A DNA stretch of 64,000 nucleotides from Geomonas propionica (GCF_016458235.1 NZ_JAEMHK010000012.1:124001-188000), one strand, 5' to 3'. Positions 6,352-17,011 are shown, counted from the stretch's first letter. The notes: generated by a model from the sequence alone, not told the origin. Numbers and translations: made by a program.

Positions 6352-8802
6352 ATGACTATCAAGACCAAACTGACCCTGAACGTAGTCACCGTGATCCTCA
6401 TCGTCGCCGGAGTCGCCATCGCCAGCATCGTCGGCATGCGCTTCGTCGACAACAAGCTCCAGGACCTCACCCAGCGCAGCACCCCGTTCCAGATGAGGAC
6501 GGTGGAGTTCCAGCGCGAGATCCAGGAAGCGACCGCCGACCTGATCAAGACCAGCGCGTCCCGCAGCCGCAGCGAATTTGAGTCGGGCAAAACCGAGGCC
6601 GAGAAGTCGCTGGCCGAAGTAGAGAAGGGGCAGGGCGCGCTGCAGGCGCTCTCCGGAGACGTGAAAGTCGAGGCGCACCAGGCGCTGACCAGCATCGCCG
6701 GCGAGATCTTCACGGTGACCAGGGGGAAGCTGCAGGCCGAGGAGGACGCGGCGGCGGCCAACAAGGCCATCACCGAGCGGATGCGCGAGGCGACGGCGCG
6801 CCTCAAGGAGCTGGACGCCAAGATCAAGGGGCTGCAGTCCGCCAGCACCAGCTCCTACAGCAGGTCGGTGACCGAGACCAAGGGGGTGTCGGACCGGGTG
6901 CGCAACGTGGAGGCGCTCAAGCTGACCTTGAAGGACATCCACCTGGGGCTCATGGAGGTCAGCAAGGCGCAGGGGAAGAAGGCCATCCTCATCTCGCAGG
7001 CCAAATGCAACTCCGCGATGAACAACGCGCTGCAAAACGAGCTGGCTAAAAGCTCCAGCAGCATCTCGTCCGACCTCAAGTACCTGAACGGCAAGATCGT
7101 CCCCTTCGGCAAGGCGCAGGCGGCCGCGGTCGAACCGGGCGCGACCGACACCTCCGCGCGCGACCAGCTCTTCTCCGAGATCACCCAGAAGATGAACGCG
7201 GTGAACCTGGTGCTGGAGCAGGAGGCGGCCATGGCCGGGGACACCCTCTCCTCGGAAAGCCGCAAGCAGTCCTCCTATTTCAACAACTCCACCGTGGCCA
7301 CCGGGGTCATGGCCAGCAACTCCGAGCTCCTCTCGCTCGGCCTCAAAGTGGACGGGCTCGCCTCGCGGCTCTTCACCGCCGGAAGCGTAAAGGACGTGGA
7401 CGCCATCGAGGCCGAGTTGAACGGCATCTTCGGCCGCATCGGCCAGGTGGACGCCCAGCTCGCCAAGGCGCTCGGCAAGCTCAACGCCCGCGGCGAGACG
7501 GCGCTCCTGCGCCAGGCGGAGGGGGCGCTCGCCACCATCAAGGGGCTCCTTTTCGTCAAGGACGGCGTCCTCTCCAAGATCCGCAACCGGCTCGACATGG
7601 AGGCCAAGGCGGCCACCGCCATGGGCAAGCTGCGCGAGATCGTCAAGCAGCAGGCCGAAAGCGGGCAGAAAACGGTGAGCGTCGCCCAGGTGGACCAGGA
7701 GAAGGCGATCACCACGGTCAACAAGATGGTCCGCTTCTCGACGATCCTCATCGCCGCCATCAGCCTAGGTGCCGTCCTCTTCGGCATCATCTTCGGCATC
7801 TGGGTCTACCGCTCCATCTCCGGCCCGCTGGCCCAGCTCCTGTCCGTCTCGCAGGCGGTGGCCAAGGGGGACCTGGCCGTCGAGATCGACAGCAAGAGCA
7901 GCGACGAGGTGGGCAAGGTGCAGCTCGCCATGGGGGAAATGGTTCACAACCTGAGGGGGATGGTGGGCAAGATCAAGGACGCCACCCAGAGCCTCGCCAG
8001 CAGTTCCGAGGAGCTCTCGGTGACGGCGGTGGCCCTGGAGCAGGGGGCCGAGGAGCAGACCGCCCGCATCGAGCAGTCCGCGACGGCGATGACCGAGATG
8101 ACCCAGACCACCATCGAGGTGGCCAGAAACTCCAGCGACACCTCGGATGCGGCCACCACCATGAAAGGTATCGCCGAGCGCGGCAAGTTGGCGATGACGG
8201 AAACGGCCCGGGAGCTGGACCACTTCGCCGAGTCGGTGCAGCAGGCGGCCCAGAAGGTGGAGTCGCTCGGAAAACAGTCGGAGGAGATCAGCGACGTGGT
8301 CACCCTGATCAACGACATCGCCAACCAGACCAACCTCTTGGCCTTGAACGCCGCCATCGAGGCGGCACGCGCCGGCGAGCAGGGACGCGGCTTCGCGGTC
8401 GTCGCCGACAACGTGAGGGAGCTGGCTGAGCGCACCAGCACCGCGACCCAGGAGATCTCGCAGACAGTGAAGACCATGCAGAACAGCGTCAGGTCCTCGG
8501 TGGAGTACATGCACGAAGAAAGGGAGTCGGTGCAGAAGGTCCAGGGGCAGGTGCAGCAGACCCTGGTCGCCATCGGCGAGATCGTGAGCTACGTGGAGCA
8601 GGTGGCGGACATGGTGCAAAGAATCGCGGTAGCCGCCGAGGAGCAGTCCTCCACCAGCGGCGAGGTCTCCCAGAACATGGAGGGTGTGCACCAGATCGCC
8701 AAGGAACTCAGAAGCTCCTTCACCGACATCAGGCACTCCTCGGGGGGACTGTCCCAGCTCGCCACCGAACTCAACGGCATGGTGGGGTGGTTCAGAGTGT
8801 AG
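6352..8802 (+). CDS. Methyl-accepting chemotaxis protein with long helical sensor domain
   Basis: An 816-aa inner-membrane receptor that would signal through CheW/CheA. TM1 is about residues 8-28. A roughly 430-residue, mostly helical periplasmic region follows, much longer than a four-helix-bundle sensor and more like a helical bimodular or stacked bundle. TM2 is about residues 463-485, then HAMP, then a full signalling domain with the tip [20 protein letters not shown] and [14 protein letters not shown]. It ends in GWFRV, without an NWETF-type pentapeptide. The two binding proteins just upstream could dock on the periplasmic domain and make this an indirect anion sensor; that is inference. 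The start ATG 6352 has GGAGCAAAAGC upstream. Confidence 0.92.
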   Translation: MTIKTKLTLNVVTVILIVAGVAIASIVGMRFVDNKLQDLTQRSTPFQMRTVEFQREIQEATADLIKTSASRSRSEFESGKTEAEKSLAEVEKGQGALQALSGDVKVEAHQALTSIAGEIFTVTRGKLQAEEDAAAANKAITERMREATARLKELDAKIKGLQSASTSSYSRSVTETKGVSDRVRNVEALKLTLKDIHLGLMEVSKAQGKKAILISQAKCNSAMNNALQNELAKSSSSISSDLKYLNGKIVPFGKAQAAAVEPGATDTSARDQLFSEITQKMNAVNLVLEQEAAMAGDTLSSESRKQSSYFNNSTVATGVMASNSELLSLGLKVDGLASRLFTAGSVKDVDAIEAELNGIFGRIGQVDAQLAKALGKLNARGETALLRQAEGALATIKGLLFVKDGVLSKIRNRLDMEAKAATAMGKLREIVKQQAESGQKTVSVAQVDQEKAITTVNKMVRFSTILIAAISLGAVLFGIIFGIWVYRSISGPLAQLLSVSQAVAKGDLAVEIDSKSSDEVGKVQLAMGEMVHNLRGMVGKIKDATQSLASSSEELSVTAVALEQGAEEQTARIEQSATAMTEMTQTTIEVARNSSDTSDAATTMKGIAERGKLAMTETARELDHFAESVQQAAQKVESLGKQSEEISDVVTLINDIANQTNLLALNAAIEAARAGEQGRGFAVVADNVRELAERTSTATQEISQTVKTMQNSVRSSVEYMHEERESVQKVQGQVQQTLVAIGEIVSYVEQVADMVQRIAVAAEEQSSTSGEVSQNMEGVHQIAKELRSSFTDIRHSSGGLSQLATELNGMVGWFRV

Positions 8803-8886
8803 GCGCTCTTTTTTATTATAGTTATCGCGTCCGGCACTCCAATGATATATACTCTTGCGGGTATTTCATGAGCAGTGGGGAGTCGG

Positions 8887-9561
8887 ATGCGCATCCTGAT
8901 CATCGAAGACGAGCATAAGGCCGCCAACTACCTGAAAAAGGGCCTCACCGAGAACGGCTTCAGCGTCGACATCGCCAACGACGGCGAGGATGGCCTGCAC
9001 CTGGCCATGACCGAGCAGTACGACCTGATCATCCTCGACGTGATGCTCCCCATCAAGGGGGGGTGGGCCATCATCCAGGAACTGCGCGAGGCCGGCAAGG
9101 ACGTCCCGGTGATCTTCCTCTCCGCGCGCGACGCGGTGCACGACCGGGTGCACGGCCTGGAACTTGGCGCCGACGACTACCTGGTAAAGCCGTACGCCTT
9201 CTCCGAACTCCTGGCCCGGATCAGGATCATCCTGCGCCGGCACCCCCTGCAGCAGGCCGAACTGCTCAAGATCGCCGACCTGGAGCTGGACCTGGTCCGG
9301 CACAAGGCCAGACGCGGCAGCCAGACCCTCGACCTCACCGTCAAGGAGTTCCAGTTGCTCGCGCTGATGCTCAGACGCCGCGGGGAGGTGCTCTCCCGCA
9401 CCACCATCTCCGAACAGGTGTGGGGGATCAACTTCGACAGCGACACCAACGTGGTGGACGTCGCCATCAGGAGGTTGCGCAAGAAGGTGGACGACCCGTT
9501 TGCCCTGAAGCTCATCCACACCATCAGGGGGGTCGGTTATGTCATCGATGAAGTGGCCTGA
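8887..9561 (+). CDS. OmpR-family response regulator (CusR/CopR-like)
   Basis: A 224-aa DNA-binding response regulator. The receiver domain has phospho-acceptor D51 in LIILDVMLP, the acidic pair in IIEDEH and K in [10 protein letters not shown]. The C-terminal winged helix ends [11 protein letters not shown]-(x)7[10 protein letters not shown], typical of the heavy-metal-sensor subgroup. I chose ATG 8887, with GTGGGGAGTCGG upstream, over the in-frame GTG at 8875. It overlaps the sensor kinase gene by 23 nt, so the two are translationally linked. No metal-efflux genes lie beside it, so the signal and regulon are unknown. Confidence 0.92.
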   Translation: MRILIIEDEHKAANYLKKGLTENGFSVDIANDGEDGLHLAMTEQYDLIILDVMLPIKGGWAIIQELREAGKDVPVIFLSARDAVHDRVHGLELGADDYLVKPYAFSELLARIRIILRRHPLQQAELLKIADLELDLVRHKARRGSQTLDLTVKEFQLLALMLRRRGEVLSRTTISEQVWGINFDSDTNVVDVAIRRLRKKVDDPFALKLIHTIRGVGYVIDEVA

Positions 9562-10978
9562 CCGTCGCCGCTCCAGCTCGATCACCGCACGGCTGGTAGG
9601 TTTCTACCTGGTCGCCACCCTGCTGATCCTCCTTTGCACCAACTGGTTCCAATTCAAAGCCCTCTACAAAGACCTCGACTACGAGGACAACGACTTCCTG
9701 GTGGAGCGGATCGGATCGCTGCGAGACATCATCGCCCGCCATCCCGATGCCCTGCGGGACCAGATCCCCGCCAACAAGTCGGGGCAGCCGAACCGGCACT
9801 TGGTGCGGGTCCTGGATGCCGAGGGGAGCACCCTCACCCAATCCCCGGAGATGGCTGGGCTCGCGGTGGACCTGTTCCCGCCGGCGGTGACCAGCGCCGA
9901 GAAGATCGGCCGCGGCCGCAAGTACCGCGCACCCGACAAGAGGCACTACCTGCTCAACGCGGCCTGGGCGGAACGGGCGGGGAACCCCCACTACCGGCTG
10001 ATCCAGGTCGCGCTGGACATTACCGACGAAGACGCGCTGATGTCGAAGTACCTGATCCGGACCGCGGCGGCGGTCCTGACCGGCCTGTTCCTGGCGGCGC
10101 TCTCCGGGGTGGCCATCACGCGCCGGGGGTTGCGCCCGCTGCAGGAGATGGCGGAAAAGGTGGCGCGCATCACCGAGGCGGACCTGCACCAGCGGGTCGG
10201 GACGGCGAACTGGCCGCGCGAACTGAACCAACTCACCGTGGCGCTGGACGCCATGCTGGGGAGGCTGGAGGAATCCTTCGCCCGCCTCTCGGAGTTCTCC
10301 GCCAACCTGGCCCACGAGTTGCGCACCCCGATCAACAACCTGCGCGGGGAGGCCGAGGTGGCGCTCTCCCGGGCGCGCTCCGAGGAGGAGTACCGCCGCA
10401 TCATCGAGTCGGCGATCGAGGAGTACGAGCGGCTCTCCCGCATGGTGGGGGACATCCTGTTCCTGGCGCGGCCGGACCGCCCCTACCAGCCGGTCCTGAT
10501 CGACGCGCGGGTGGAGGTGGAGCGGCTGGCCGAATACTACGGCAACCTGGCCGAGGAGCAGCACACCGCCATCGTCATCGAAGGGGACGGCGAGGTGAGC
10601 GTCGACCCGCACCTGTTCCAGCGCGCCCTGGGCAACCTGATCTCCAACGCGCTGCACTACGGCTCCCGTTTCGGCGAAATAAGGGTGAAGCTGCGTGGGA
10701 CCGACGAGGGGGGGCTGGAAATCGCGGTCGAGGACGACGGCATGGGGGTGGACCCGGCCGAACTGCCACGCGTGTTCGACCGGTTCTACCGCTCGCCGCA
10801 GGCCCGCCAGATCTACAACCAGGGGAGCGGCCTCGGCCTTGCCATCGTCCGCTCCATCATGAACCTTCACGGCGGCACCGCCTCGGTAGCCAGCCGCCCC
10901 GGTGCGGGCACCGTGGTGACCCTGCGCTTTCCGGCACCTCGTCACGGGGAGACAGGAGCGACCCTTGCCGAAACCTGA
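9539..10978 (+). CDS. Sensor histidine kinase (CusS-like), partner of the preceding regulator
   Basis: A 479-aa inner-membrane kinase. TM1 is about residues 18-38, a periplasmic domain of about 130 residues follows, and TM2 is about 175-195. Then come HAMP, HisKA with H259 in [18 protein letters not shown], and HATPase_c with N-box [16 protein letters not shown] and GSGLGLAIV. This is the architecture of heavy-metal sensor kinases. The periplasmic region has no His/Met cluster like CusS, so metal sensing is doubtful. ATG 9539 lies inside the regulator gene; a second ATG at 9548 is possible. Confidence 0.9.
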   Translation: MSSMKWPDRRRSSSITARLVGFYLVATLLILLCTNWFQFKALYKDLDYEDNDFLVERIGSLRDIIARHPDALRDQIPANKSGQPNRHLVRVLDAEGSTLTQSPEMAGLAVDLFPPAVTSAEKIGRGRKYRAPDKRHYLLNAAWAERAGNPHYRLIQVALDITDEDALMSKYLIRTAAAVLTGLFLAALSGVAITRRGLRPLQEMAEKVARITEADLHQRVGTANWPRELNQLTVALDAMLGRLEESFARLSEFSANLAHELRTPINNLRGEAEVALSRARSEEEYRRIIESAIEEYERLSRMVGDILFLARPDRPYQPVLIDARVEVERLAEYYGNLAEEQHTAIVIEGDGEVSVDPHLFQRALGNLISNALHYGSRFGEIRVKLRGTDEGGLEIAVEDDGMGVDPAELPRVFDRFYRSPQARQIYNQGSGLGLAIVRSIMNLHGGTASVASRPGAGTVVTLRFPAPRHGETGATLAET

Positions 10979-13181
10979 CCAGGAACTTTCGAGCGCGGCT
11001 TCCTCCAGCCGCCGCCTGTTCCAGAACCAGACCGTGCGCATCGTCGGGATCTACGCCGTCTTCGGGCTGGCCTGGATCTACGGGTCCGACCGCGTCATCG
11101 GCCTCATGGTCGAGGACAAGGGGACGCTGCTGCAGATCGCGCTCGCCAAGGGGTTCCTCTTCATCCTCTGCACCGCCACCCTGCTCTACTTCCAGATCAA
11201 CCGCTTCCTGGGCCAGCTGGCGACGGCGGACCGGGGCCGCCTGGAAAGCCTGGAGAACCTGAGGCAGAAGAACGCGCAGCTGCGGCTGTTCTTCGAGGCC
11301 GCGCCCGCGTCCCTGGCGATGTTCGACCGCGACATGCGCTACATCGAGGTGAGCCGGCGCTGGCTCTCCATGTACGGCCTGGGGGAGCGCGATATCCTGG
11401 GGCTGTCGCACTACGAGGTCTTCCCCGAGATCCCCGAGCACTGGAAGGAGTGCCACCGCCGTGGCCTGGCCGGGGAGACCCTCCGGGAGGAGGCGGAAGA
11501 GTTCCGGCGCGCCGACGGCTCGCTGCAGTACGTCAGGTGGGAGATCCGCCCCTGGTACCGGGCGGCGGGCGAGGTGGGGGGAATCGTCATCTTCACCGAG
11601 GACATCACCGAGCGCATGAAATTCGAGAGGGCGCTCGAGACGAACGAGCGCTTCCTGCGCCTGTTGACCGACCATCTGCCGGGGCTGGTCGGTTACTGGA
11701 ACGCCGACCTGACCTGCGACTTCGCCAACCGGACCTACCGTGAATGGTTCGGCATGAAGAGCGAGGAGATCATCGGTCGCACCATGCGCGAGCTCCTGGG
11801 TGAGGAACTCTTCGCCCAGAACGAGCCGCACGTGCGCGCGGCACTGGCGGGGGAGCCGCAGCATTTCCAAAGGACGCTGGTGAAGCGCAACGGCGAGCCC
11901 GCCTACGTCTGGTCCCACTACATCCCGGACATGGTGGATGGCCGCGCCCGTGGCTTTTACGTGTTGGTGTCCGACGTCACCGAGCTGAAACGGGCCGAGA
12001 CCGAGAGGCAGCGGCTGGAGCACCAGTTGCAGCAGGCCCAGAAGATGGAGTCGGTAGGGAGGCTCGCGGGAGGTGTCGCCCACGACTTCAACAACCTGCT
12101 CACCGTCATCATGGGGCTCGCCCAGCTGGGGCTGCAGGAGCTGGGACCGGAACACCCGACCCGGGTGCGGTTGGAGGGGATCCGGCAGGCAGCGGAGAAA
12201 TCAGCGGCGCTCACCAGCCAGCTGCTTGGCTTCGCCCGCAAGCAGACCATCGCGCCCAAGGTGCTGAACCTGAACGGCGCGGTGGAAGAGATGCTGAAGA
12301 TGCTCAAGCGCCTGGTGGGCGAGGACGTCGACCTGGCCTGGAGCCCGGGCGGAAGCCTGTGGCAAGTCAGGATGGACCCTTCGCAGCTGGACCAGATCCT
12401 GGCCAACCTCTGCGTCAACGCGCGCGACGCCATCGCCGACACCGGCAAGATCACCATCGAGACCGGCAACGTCTCCTTCGACGCCGAGTACTGCAACGCG
12501 CACTTCGACTTCGTCCCGGGCGAGTACGTCCTGCTGGCGGTGAGCGACAACGGCTGCGGCATGGACCAGGAAACCCAGGCGCAGATCTTCGAACCCTTTT
12601 TTTCCACCAAGGAGGTGGGACGGGGCACGGGGCTGGGGCTCGCCACGGTGTACGGCATCGTGAAGCAAAATAACGGCTTCATCAACACCTACAGCGAGCC
12701 GGGGAAAGGGACCACCTTCAAGATCTACCTGCCGCGGCACACCGAGGAGGGGGCGCAAGCCGTCCCTGAATCTGCCCCGGCCCAGGCGCACGGCGGCAGC
12801 GAGACCATCCTGCTGGTCGAGGACGAGCCGAGCATCCTGAGCGTTGCCGAGTCCCTATTGACCCTGCAGGGGTACCACGTGCTGCCTGCGTCGAAGCCGG
12901 GGGAGGCCCTGGAACTGGCGCGTGAGTATCGCGACCGGATCGACCTGGTGGTCACCGACGTGGTGATGCCGGAGATGAACGGCAGGGACCTGGTGCGCAG
13001 GCTGCTTCCCTTCTGCCCCGGGGTCAAGTGCCTGTACATGTCGGGCTACACGGCCAACGTGATCGCGCACCACGGCGTACTGGACCAGGGGGTGAACTTC
13101 ATCTCCAAGCCCTTCACCATGAACGACCTGGCGGCAAAGGTGCGTGCCGTACTCGACCACAAAGACGAAGAACTCCGTTAG
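10965..13181 (+). CDS. Membrane-bound PAS-PAS hybrid histidine kinase with C-terminal receiver
   Basis: A 738-aa protein. Two membrane helices lie near residues 22-42 and 55-78. Two PAS domains follow (about 100-220 and 225-345). Next come HisKA with H373 in GGVAHDFNNLLTVIMG, HATPase_c with SDNGCGMD and GRGTGLGLATVYGIVKQ, and a receiver domain with D665 in VVTDVVMPEMNG. The GGVAHDFNNLL class is typical of hybrid kinases that answer to redox or small-molecule signals through PAS. TTG 10965 has CAGGAGCGACC upstream and overlaps the previous kinase by 14 nt, so all three signalling genes form one operon. The receiver may regulate this kinase itself, as no output domain follows. Confidence 0.88.
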   Translation: MPKPDQELSSAASSSRRLFQNQTVRIVGIYAVFGLAWIYGSDRVIGLMVEDKGTLLQIALAKGFLFILCTATLLYFQINRFLGQLATADRGRLESLENLRQKNAQLRLFFEAAPASLAMFDRDMRYIEVSRRWLSMYGLGERDILGLSHYEVFPEIPEHWKECHRRGLAGETLREEAEEFRRADGSLQYVRWEIRPWYRAAGEVGGIVIFTEDITERMKFERALETNERFLRLLTDHLPGLVGYWNADLTCDFANRTYREWFGMKSEEIIGRTMRELLGEELFAQNEPHVRAALAGEPQHFQRTLVKRNGEPAYVWSHYIPDMVDGRARGFYVLVSDVTELKRAETERQRLEHQLQQAQKMESVGRLAGGVAHDFNNLLTVIMGLAQLGLQELGPEHPTRVRLEGIRQAAEKSAALTSQLLGFARKQTIAPKVLNLNGAVEEMLKMLKRLVGEDVDLAWSPGGSLWQVRMDPSQLDQILANLCVNARDAIADTGKITIETGNVSFDAEYCNAHFDFVPGEYVLLAVSDNGCGMDQETQAQIFEPFFSTKEVGRGTGLGLATVYGIVKQNNGFINTYSEPGKGTTFKIYLPRHTEEGAQAVPESAPAQAHGGSETILLVEDEPSILSVAESLLTLQGYHVLPASKPGEALELAREYRDRIDLVVTDVVMPEMNGRDLVRRLLPFCPGVKCLYMSGYTANVIAHHGVLDQGVNFISKPFTMNDLAAKVRAVLDHKDEELR

Positions 13182-13185
13182 TTAC

Positions 13186-13201
13186 ATGACAGAAATGTCA
13201 T
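13186..13201. promoter_or_regulatory. Operator-like palindrome ATGACA-N4-TGTCAT
   Basis: A perfect 6-bp inverted repeat with spacer GAAA, starting 5 nt after the hybrid kinase stop and about 80 nt before the sulfatase gene. Size and symmetry suit a dimeric regulator. It could equally be a small hairpin. Confidence 0.35.
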
Positions 13202-13279
13202 CTCCCTGCAATGCAACAGCAAGGAGCTTTTTCATACTATATGTGTTGCTTTTCCACTAGACACTAAAGAGGTTTTCTT

Positions 13280-15181
13280 ATGCCGCAACGACGACTGGGC
13301 CTGGTCGCCTTCGTCTCCTGTACCTTCCTCGCAGTCAGCACCGCCATCCGCATCATGCTGGCAGCCGCCACCCCGAAAGGGGCCGGTCTCAAACTCTCGC
13401 TGCTGCTCAAGGCGGCCGCCGCCGGTTTCTACTTCGACCTGGCCACGCTGGCCTACGCCATCGTGCCGCTGGCGCTGTACCTGATCCTGGTCCCGCGCCG
13501 GGTGGCCACGCACCGCTGGCACATCTGGCTGGTGCGCCTGCTCTTCGCCCTGTTCGTCGGCGTGCTGATCTTCGACATCTGCGCGGAATTCATCTTCTTC
13601 GATGAATTCGGCACCCGCTTCAACTTCATCGCCATCGACTACCTGGTCTACACCCAGGAAGTGGTCGGCAACATCCGGGAGTCCTACCCGCTGTCGGTGA
13701 TCTTCTCCGGCATCGGCGCCGCCGCCGCTGCGGTCTGCTGGGTGCTGAGAAAGCCGCTGACCCGCGGGGCGGAATTGACCTTCAACGGCGCCTACCACCG
13801 CACCGGGTTCCTGCTCCTGCTCCCCGTGGTCCTCTCCTACGGCGTGGTCAACATCTCCCAGTCCGCCATCTCCAAGAACAACTACGCCAACGAGATCGCG
13901 GGCAACGGCGTCTACAACCTGTTCGCCGCCTTCATCAACAACGAGCTCCCCTTCACCAGGTTCTACCGCACCCTGCCGCAAAACCAGGTGAACGCGCGAC
14001 TGAGGACCCTAGTCGCCGAGCGCAACAACAGCTTCATCGATCCCAAGTCAGAGCGCTTCACCCGCACCATCCGCGCCGAAGGCCCCGAAAAGCACCTGAA
14101 CGTGGTGGTGGTGATCGAGGAGAGCCTGTCCGCCGAGTACCTGGGCGCCTTCGGTAACGACAAGGGGCTGACCCCGAACCTGGACCGCCTGGCATCCCAG
14201 TCGCTTCTGTTCACCAACCTCTACGCCAACGGTACCCGCACCGTGCGCGGCCTGGAGGCCCTCACCCTCTCCGTGCCCCCACTCCCCGGCACGTCGATCG
14301 TGAAGCGTCCCAACAACGGCGGCTTCCGATCCTGGGGCGAAATCATGAACGCCAAAGGGTACCAGTCCAAGTACATCTACGCCGGGCACGGCTACTTCGA
14401 CAACATGAATGCCTTCTACTCGGCCAATGGCTACTCCATCGTAGACCGCACCGACTTCGCCAAGGACGAGATCAGCTTCGCCAACGTCTGGGGCGTGTGC
14501 GACGAGGATCTGTTCCGCAAGGTCATCAAGGAGGGGAGCAAGTCCTACACCGCCGGCAAGCCCTTCTTCTCCATGGTGATGACCACCTCCAACCACCGTC
14601 CCTTCACCTATCCGGCAGGGAGGATCGACATCCCGGCCAAGAATGGGCGCAACGGCGGGGTGAAGTATGCCGACTACGCCATCGGCAGGCTGATCGCCGA
14701 GGCGAGCAGCAAGCCCTGGTTCAAGGACACCATCTTCGTCATCGTCGCCGACCACTGCGCCGGCAGCGCCGGCAAGACCGACATCCCGATCAAGAAGTAC
14801 GAGATCCCTCTGTTGGTCTACTCCCCGGCGCACATCAAGCCGGCCCGGGTGGAGAAGCTGATGAGCCAGATCGACGTCGCCCCCACCGTGCTCGGCCTGA
14901 TGAACATGAGCTACAAGAGCGACTTCCTGGGACGCGACGTGTTCAAGGAATCCGGGCAGCCGGCGCGCGCCTTCATCTCGACGTACCAGAAACTGGGCTT
15001 TCTCACCGAGAACGAACTCCTGGTGCTGGGGCCGAGGCAGTACGCGGCGCAGTACAAGGTGAACCGCAAGACGGGCGACGCCAAGAGCGAGCCGGTGACC
15101 GACGCCATGATGGCGGACATGCTCGCCTACTACCAGGGCGCCGACTACCTGTACCAGCACAGGCTGAACCGGATCCGCTAG
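13280..15181 (+). CDS. LTA-synthase-like sulfatase / phosphoglycerol transferase family
   Basis: A 633-aa inner-membrane enzyme. About five membrane helices occupy residues 1-210; a periplasmic alkaline-phosphatase/sulfatase-fold domain occupies about 270-600. Active-site features are EESLSAEYLGAFG, nucleophile T319 in NGTRTVRGLEAL, TSNHRPF and the metal ligands in IVADHCAGS. Relatives transfer phosphoglycerol or phosphoethanolamine to glycans or lipid A, for example OpgB/MdoB on periplasmic glucans and LtaS in Gram-positives. In a Gram-negative host, glucan or lipopolysaccharide decoration is likelier; the substrate is unknown. The gene stands alone with a strong terminator. The ATG follows AAAGAGGTTTTCTT. 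Confidence 0.87.
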   Translation: MPQRRLGLVAFVSCTFLAVSTAIRIMLAAATPKGAGLKLSLLLKAAAAGFYFDLATLAYAIVPLALYLILVPRRVATHRWHIWLVRLLFALFVGVLIFDICAEFIFFDEFGTRFNFIAIDYLVYTQEVVGNIRESYPLSVIFSGIGAAAAAVCWVLRKPLTRGAELTFNGAYHRTGFLLLLPVVLSYGVVNISQSAISKNNYANEIAGNGVYNLFAAFINNELPFTRFYRTLPQNQVNARLRTLVAERNNSFIDPKSERFTRTIRAEGPEKHLNVVVVIEESLSAEYLGAFGNDKGLTPNLDRLASQSLLFTNLYANGTRTVRGLEALTLSVPPLPGTSIVKRPNNGGFRSWGEIMNAKGYQSKYIYAGHGYFDNMNAFYSANGYSIVDRTDFAKDEISFANVWGVCDEDLFRKVIKEGSKSYTAGKPFFSMVMTTSNHRPFTYPAGRIDIPAKNGRNGGVKYADYAIGRLIAEASSKPWFKDTIFVIVADHCAGSAGKTDIPIKKYEIPLLVYSPAHIKPARVEKLMSQIDVAPTVLGLMNMSYKSDFLGRDVFKESGQPARAFISTYQKLGFLTENELLVLGPRQYAAQYKVNRKTGDAKSEPVTDAMMADMLAYYQGADYLYQHRLNRIR

Positions 15182-15223
15182 ACCGGGACGGCAAAGCGGG
15201 CAAAGAAGCAACTACAACGACAA

Positions 15224-15261
15224 ACGGGACGCAGCCACATCGGCCGCGTCCCGTTTTTTTT
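15224..15261 (+). terminator. Intrinsic terminator of the sulfatase gene
   Basis: ACGGGACGC pairs with GCGTCCCGT (15224-15232, 15246-15254) around a loop that includes an inner GCC/GGC pair. An eight-T run follows. Confidence 0.92.
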
Positions 15262-15287
15262 GGGGAACTAGCAACTAGCGCTCCCTA

Positions 15288-15336
15288 ACCCCCCCCCTGC
15301 CCCCCCTTTCGCAAAGGGGGGAACGCCAGGCCGGGT
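15288..15336 (+). repeat. Family B repeat (C-tract / TTTCGCAAA / G-tract hairpin)
   Basis: CCCCCCC-TG-CCCCCCC then TTTCGCAAA then GGGGGG and GAACGCCAG. The core is palindromic (CCCCCCTTTCGCAAAGGGGGG, split here at TTTCGC|AAA). The same unit occurs at 25656-25704 and a core-only copy at 46889-46912. Confidence 0.75.
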
Positions 15337-15373
15337 GTACTGCTAGTGGTCAACACTTCGCACTCCTGCTACC

Positions 15374-16123
<750 letters not shown>

Positions 16124-16201
16124 CTCGACCTCCGATGAAAGGTTCCTGCAGCAAGGTCAAAACTTACAACAGCCCCAGCGCTTTCGCAAAAGAAAACAAG
16201 G

Positions 16202-16261
16202 TATAATCACCCCTGTTGTCCGTGCATCCGGCTTGACTGTGCGTACAGTTGTACATACAAT
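16202..16261 (+). promoter_or_regulatory. brnTA promoter region with internal operator palindrome
   Basis: TTGACT (16233-16238), a 17-bp spacer, then TACAAT (16256-16261) make a near-consensus sigma-70 promoter. The spacer contains GTACA-GT-TGTAC, a palindrome placed where BrnA-type autorepression would act. Transcription from it would begin near 16268, only about 3 nt before the brnT ATG. A separate TATAAT at 16202-16207, with a poor -35, could give a longer leader that includes the GAGG ribosome site. Confidence 0.7.
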
Positions 16262-16270
16262 GAGGTAGCG

Positions 16271-16564
16271 ATGAAGTTCGAGTGGGATGACCGCAAGAAC
16301 TGCTTGAACCGGGAAAAGCACGGGTGCGATTTTGCCGATGTCCCTGAGATGTTCCTTTCGAACCGGTTCGAGATGCAGGACGATCGCAGAGACTACGGCG
16401 ACCCCCGCATCATCGTGATTGGGAACATCAATAGCCGTATCATGGTCGGCGTCTTTACCATGAGGGGTACCGACACCATCCGCATCATCTCTTTACGAAA
16501 GGCCAATAGCCGTGAAAAAGCAAAATTTAAAAGAGCCCTCGCACACCGACTGGGATCGGGTTGA
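16271..16564 (+). CDS. brnT: BrnT-family ribonuclease toxin
   Basis: A 97-aa type II toxin with a RelE-like fold that cleaves RNA and slows growth until neutralised by BrnA. Family marks are the start KFEWDDRKNCLNREKHGCDF, then the DDRRDYGDPRIIVIG strand and RIISLRKANSREK. The conserved catalytic Arg/His-type residues appear present, so it looks intact. It overlaps the antitoxin gene by 53 nt, which couples their translation. The pair probably stabilises its locus or responds to stress; BrnA-BrnT complexes normally repress their own promoter, and a palindrome sits in the promoter spacer here. Confidence 0.9.
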   Translation: MKFEWDDRKNCLNREKHGCDFADVPEMFLSNRFEMQDDRRDYGDPRIIVIGNINSRIMVGVFTMRGTDTIRIISLRKANSREKAKFKRALAHRLGSG

Positions 16565-16817
16565 CGCCGTGAAGGAGGAGGAGATTGACTACTCCGACAT
16601 CCCGGAACTCGATGATGATTTTTTCGAAAAAGCCACTTTCGTCTCCGCCAAACAAACCATCACCATCCGCCTGGATTCCGATGTGGTGACTTGGCTGAAA
16701 GAAGGTGGCAAAGGGTATCAGACGAGGGCCAACAGGATCCTGCGCTCGGTGATGGAAGCACAGCGGAAGAGGGGAAACAACAGCGTTGCCGCCCCTAAGA
16801 GATCCGGGACACCCTAG
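16512..16817 (+). CDS. brnA: BrnA-family antitoxin / autorepressor
   Basis: A 101-aa partner of BrnT. The N-terminal half is acidic (SDIPELDDDFFEKA) and would wrap the toxin. The C-terminal half is a ribbon-helix-helix DNA-binding motif (TITIRLDSDVVTWLKEGGKGY then QTRANRILRSVM). The GTG at 16512 lies inside brnT; an alternative GTG at 16569 has a GAGGAGG that lies downstream and so does not support it. The tail is Ala/Lys-rich. A terminator follows at once, so the operon holds just two genes. Confidence 0.9.
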   Translation: MKKQNLKEPSHTDWDRVDAVKEEEIDYSDIPELDDDFFEKATFVSAKQTITIRLDSDVVTWLKEGGKGYQTRANRILRSVMEAQRKRGNNSVAAPKRSGTP

Positions 16818-16825
16818 CTTCACTT

Positions 16826-16851
16826 AAAAGCCTCCCCCCGGGAGGCTTTTT
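16826..16851 (+). terminator. Intrinsic terminator of brnTA
   Basis: An 11-bp stem AAAAGCCTCCC/GGGAGGCTTTT with a 3-nt loop (37-39) running into T5. The A/T ends let it also work on the minus strand. Confidence 0.9.
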
Positions 16852-17011
16852 CTTACTACTCCGCTACGTTGCGGCACTGTGACACAAGCCCACCGTTTGT
16901 CTCTCAGAAAATTCCTAGCTCCTGCCAAAAAAAACATTTTTTAGCAGCGAATCCTATGTTTGTATGTTAGCCTTAATCGCATTTTCCAACTCCGGAGGCA
17001 GCTTCATATTC

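Noticed and set aside
4752-6848. Long open frame antisense to the two binding proteins and the MCP start
   Set aside because: Low-complexity Leu/Gly/His/Arg composition typical of GC-rich antisense frames. It crosses three well-supported genes and has no ribosome site.
9634-11262. Plus-strand frame overlapping the CusS-like kinase
   Set aside because: Pro/Gly/Arg-rich product in a shifted frame; the kinase frame has H, N and G boxes.
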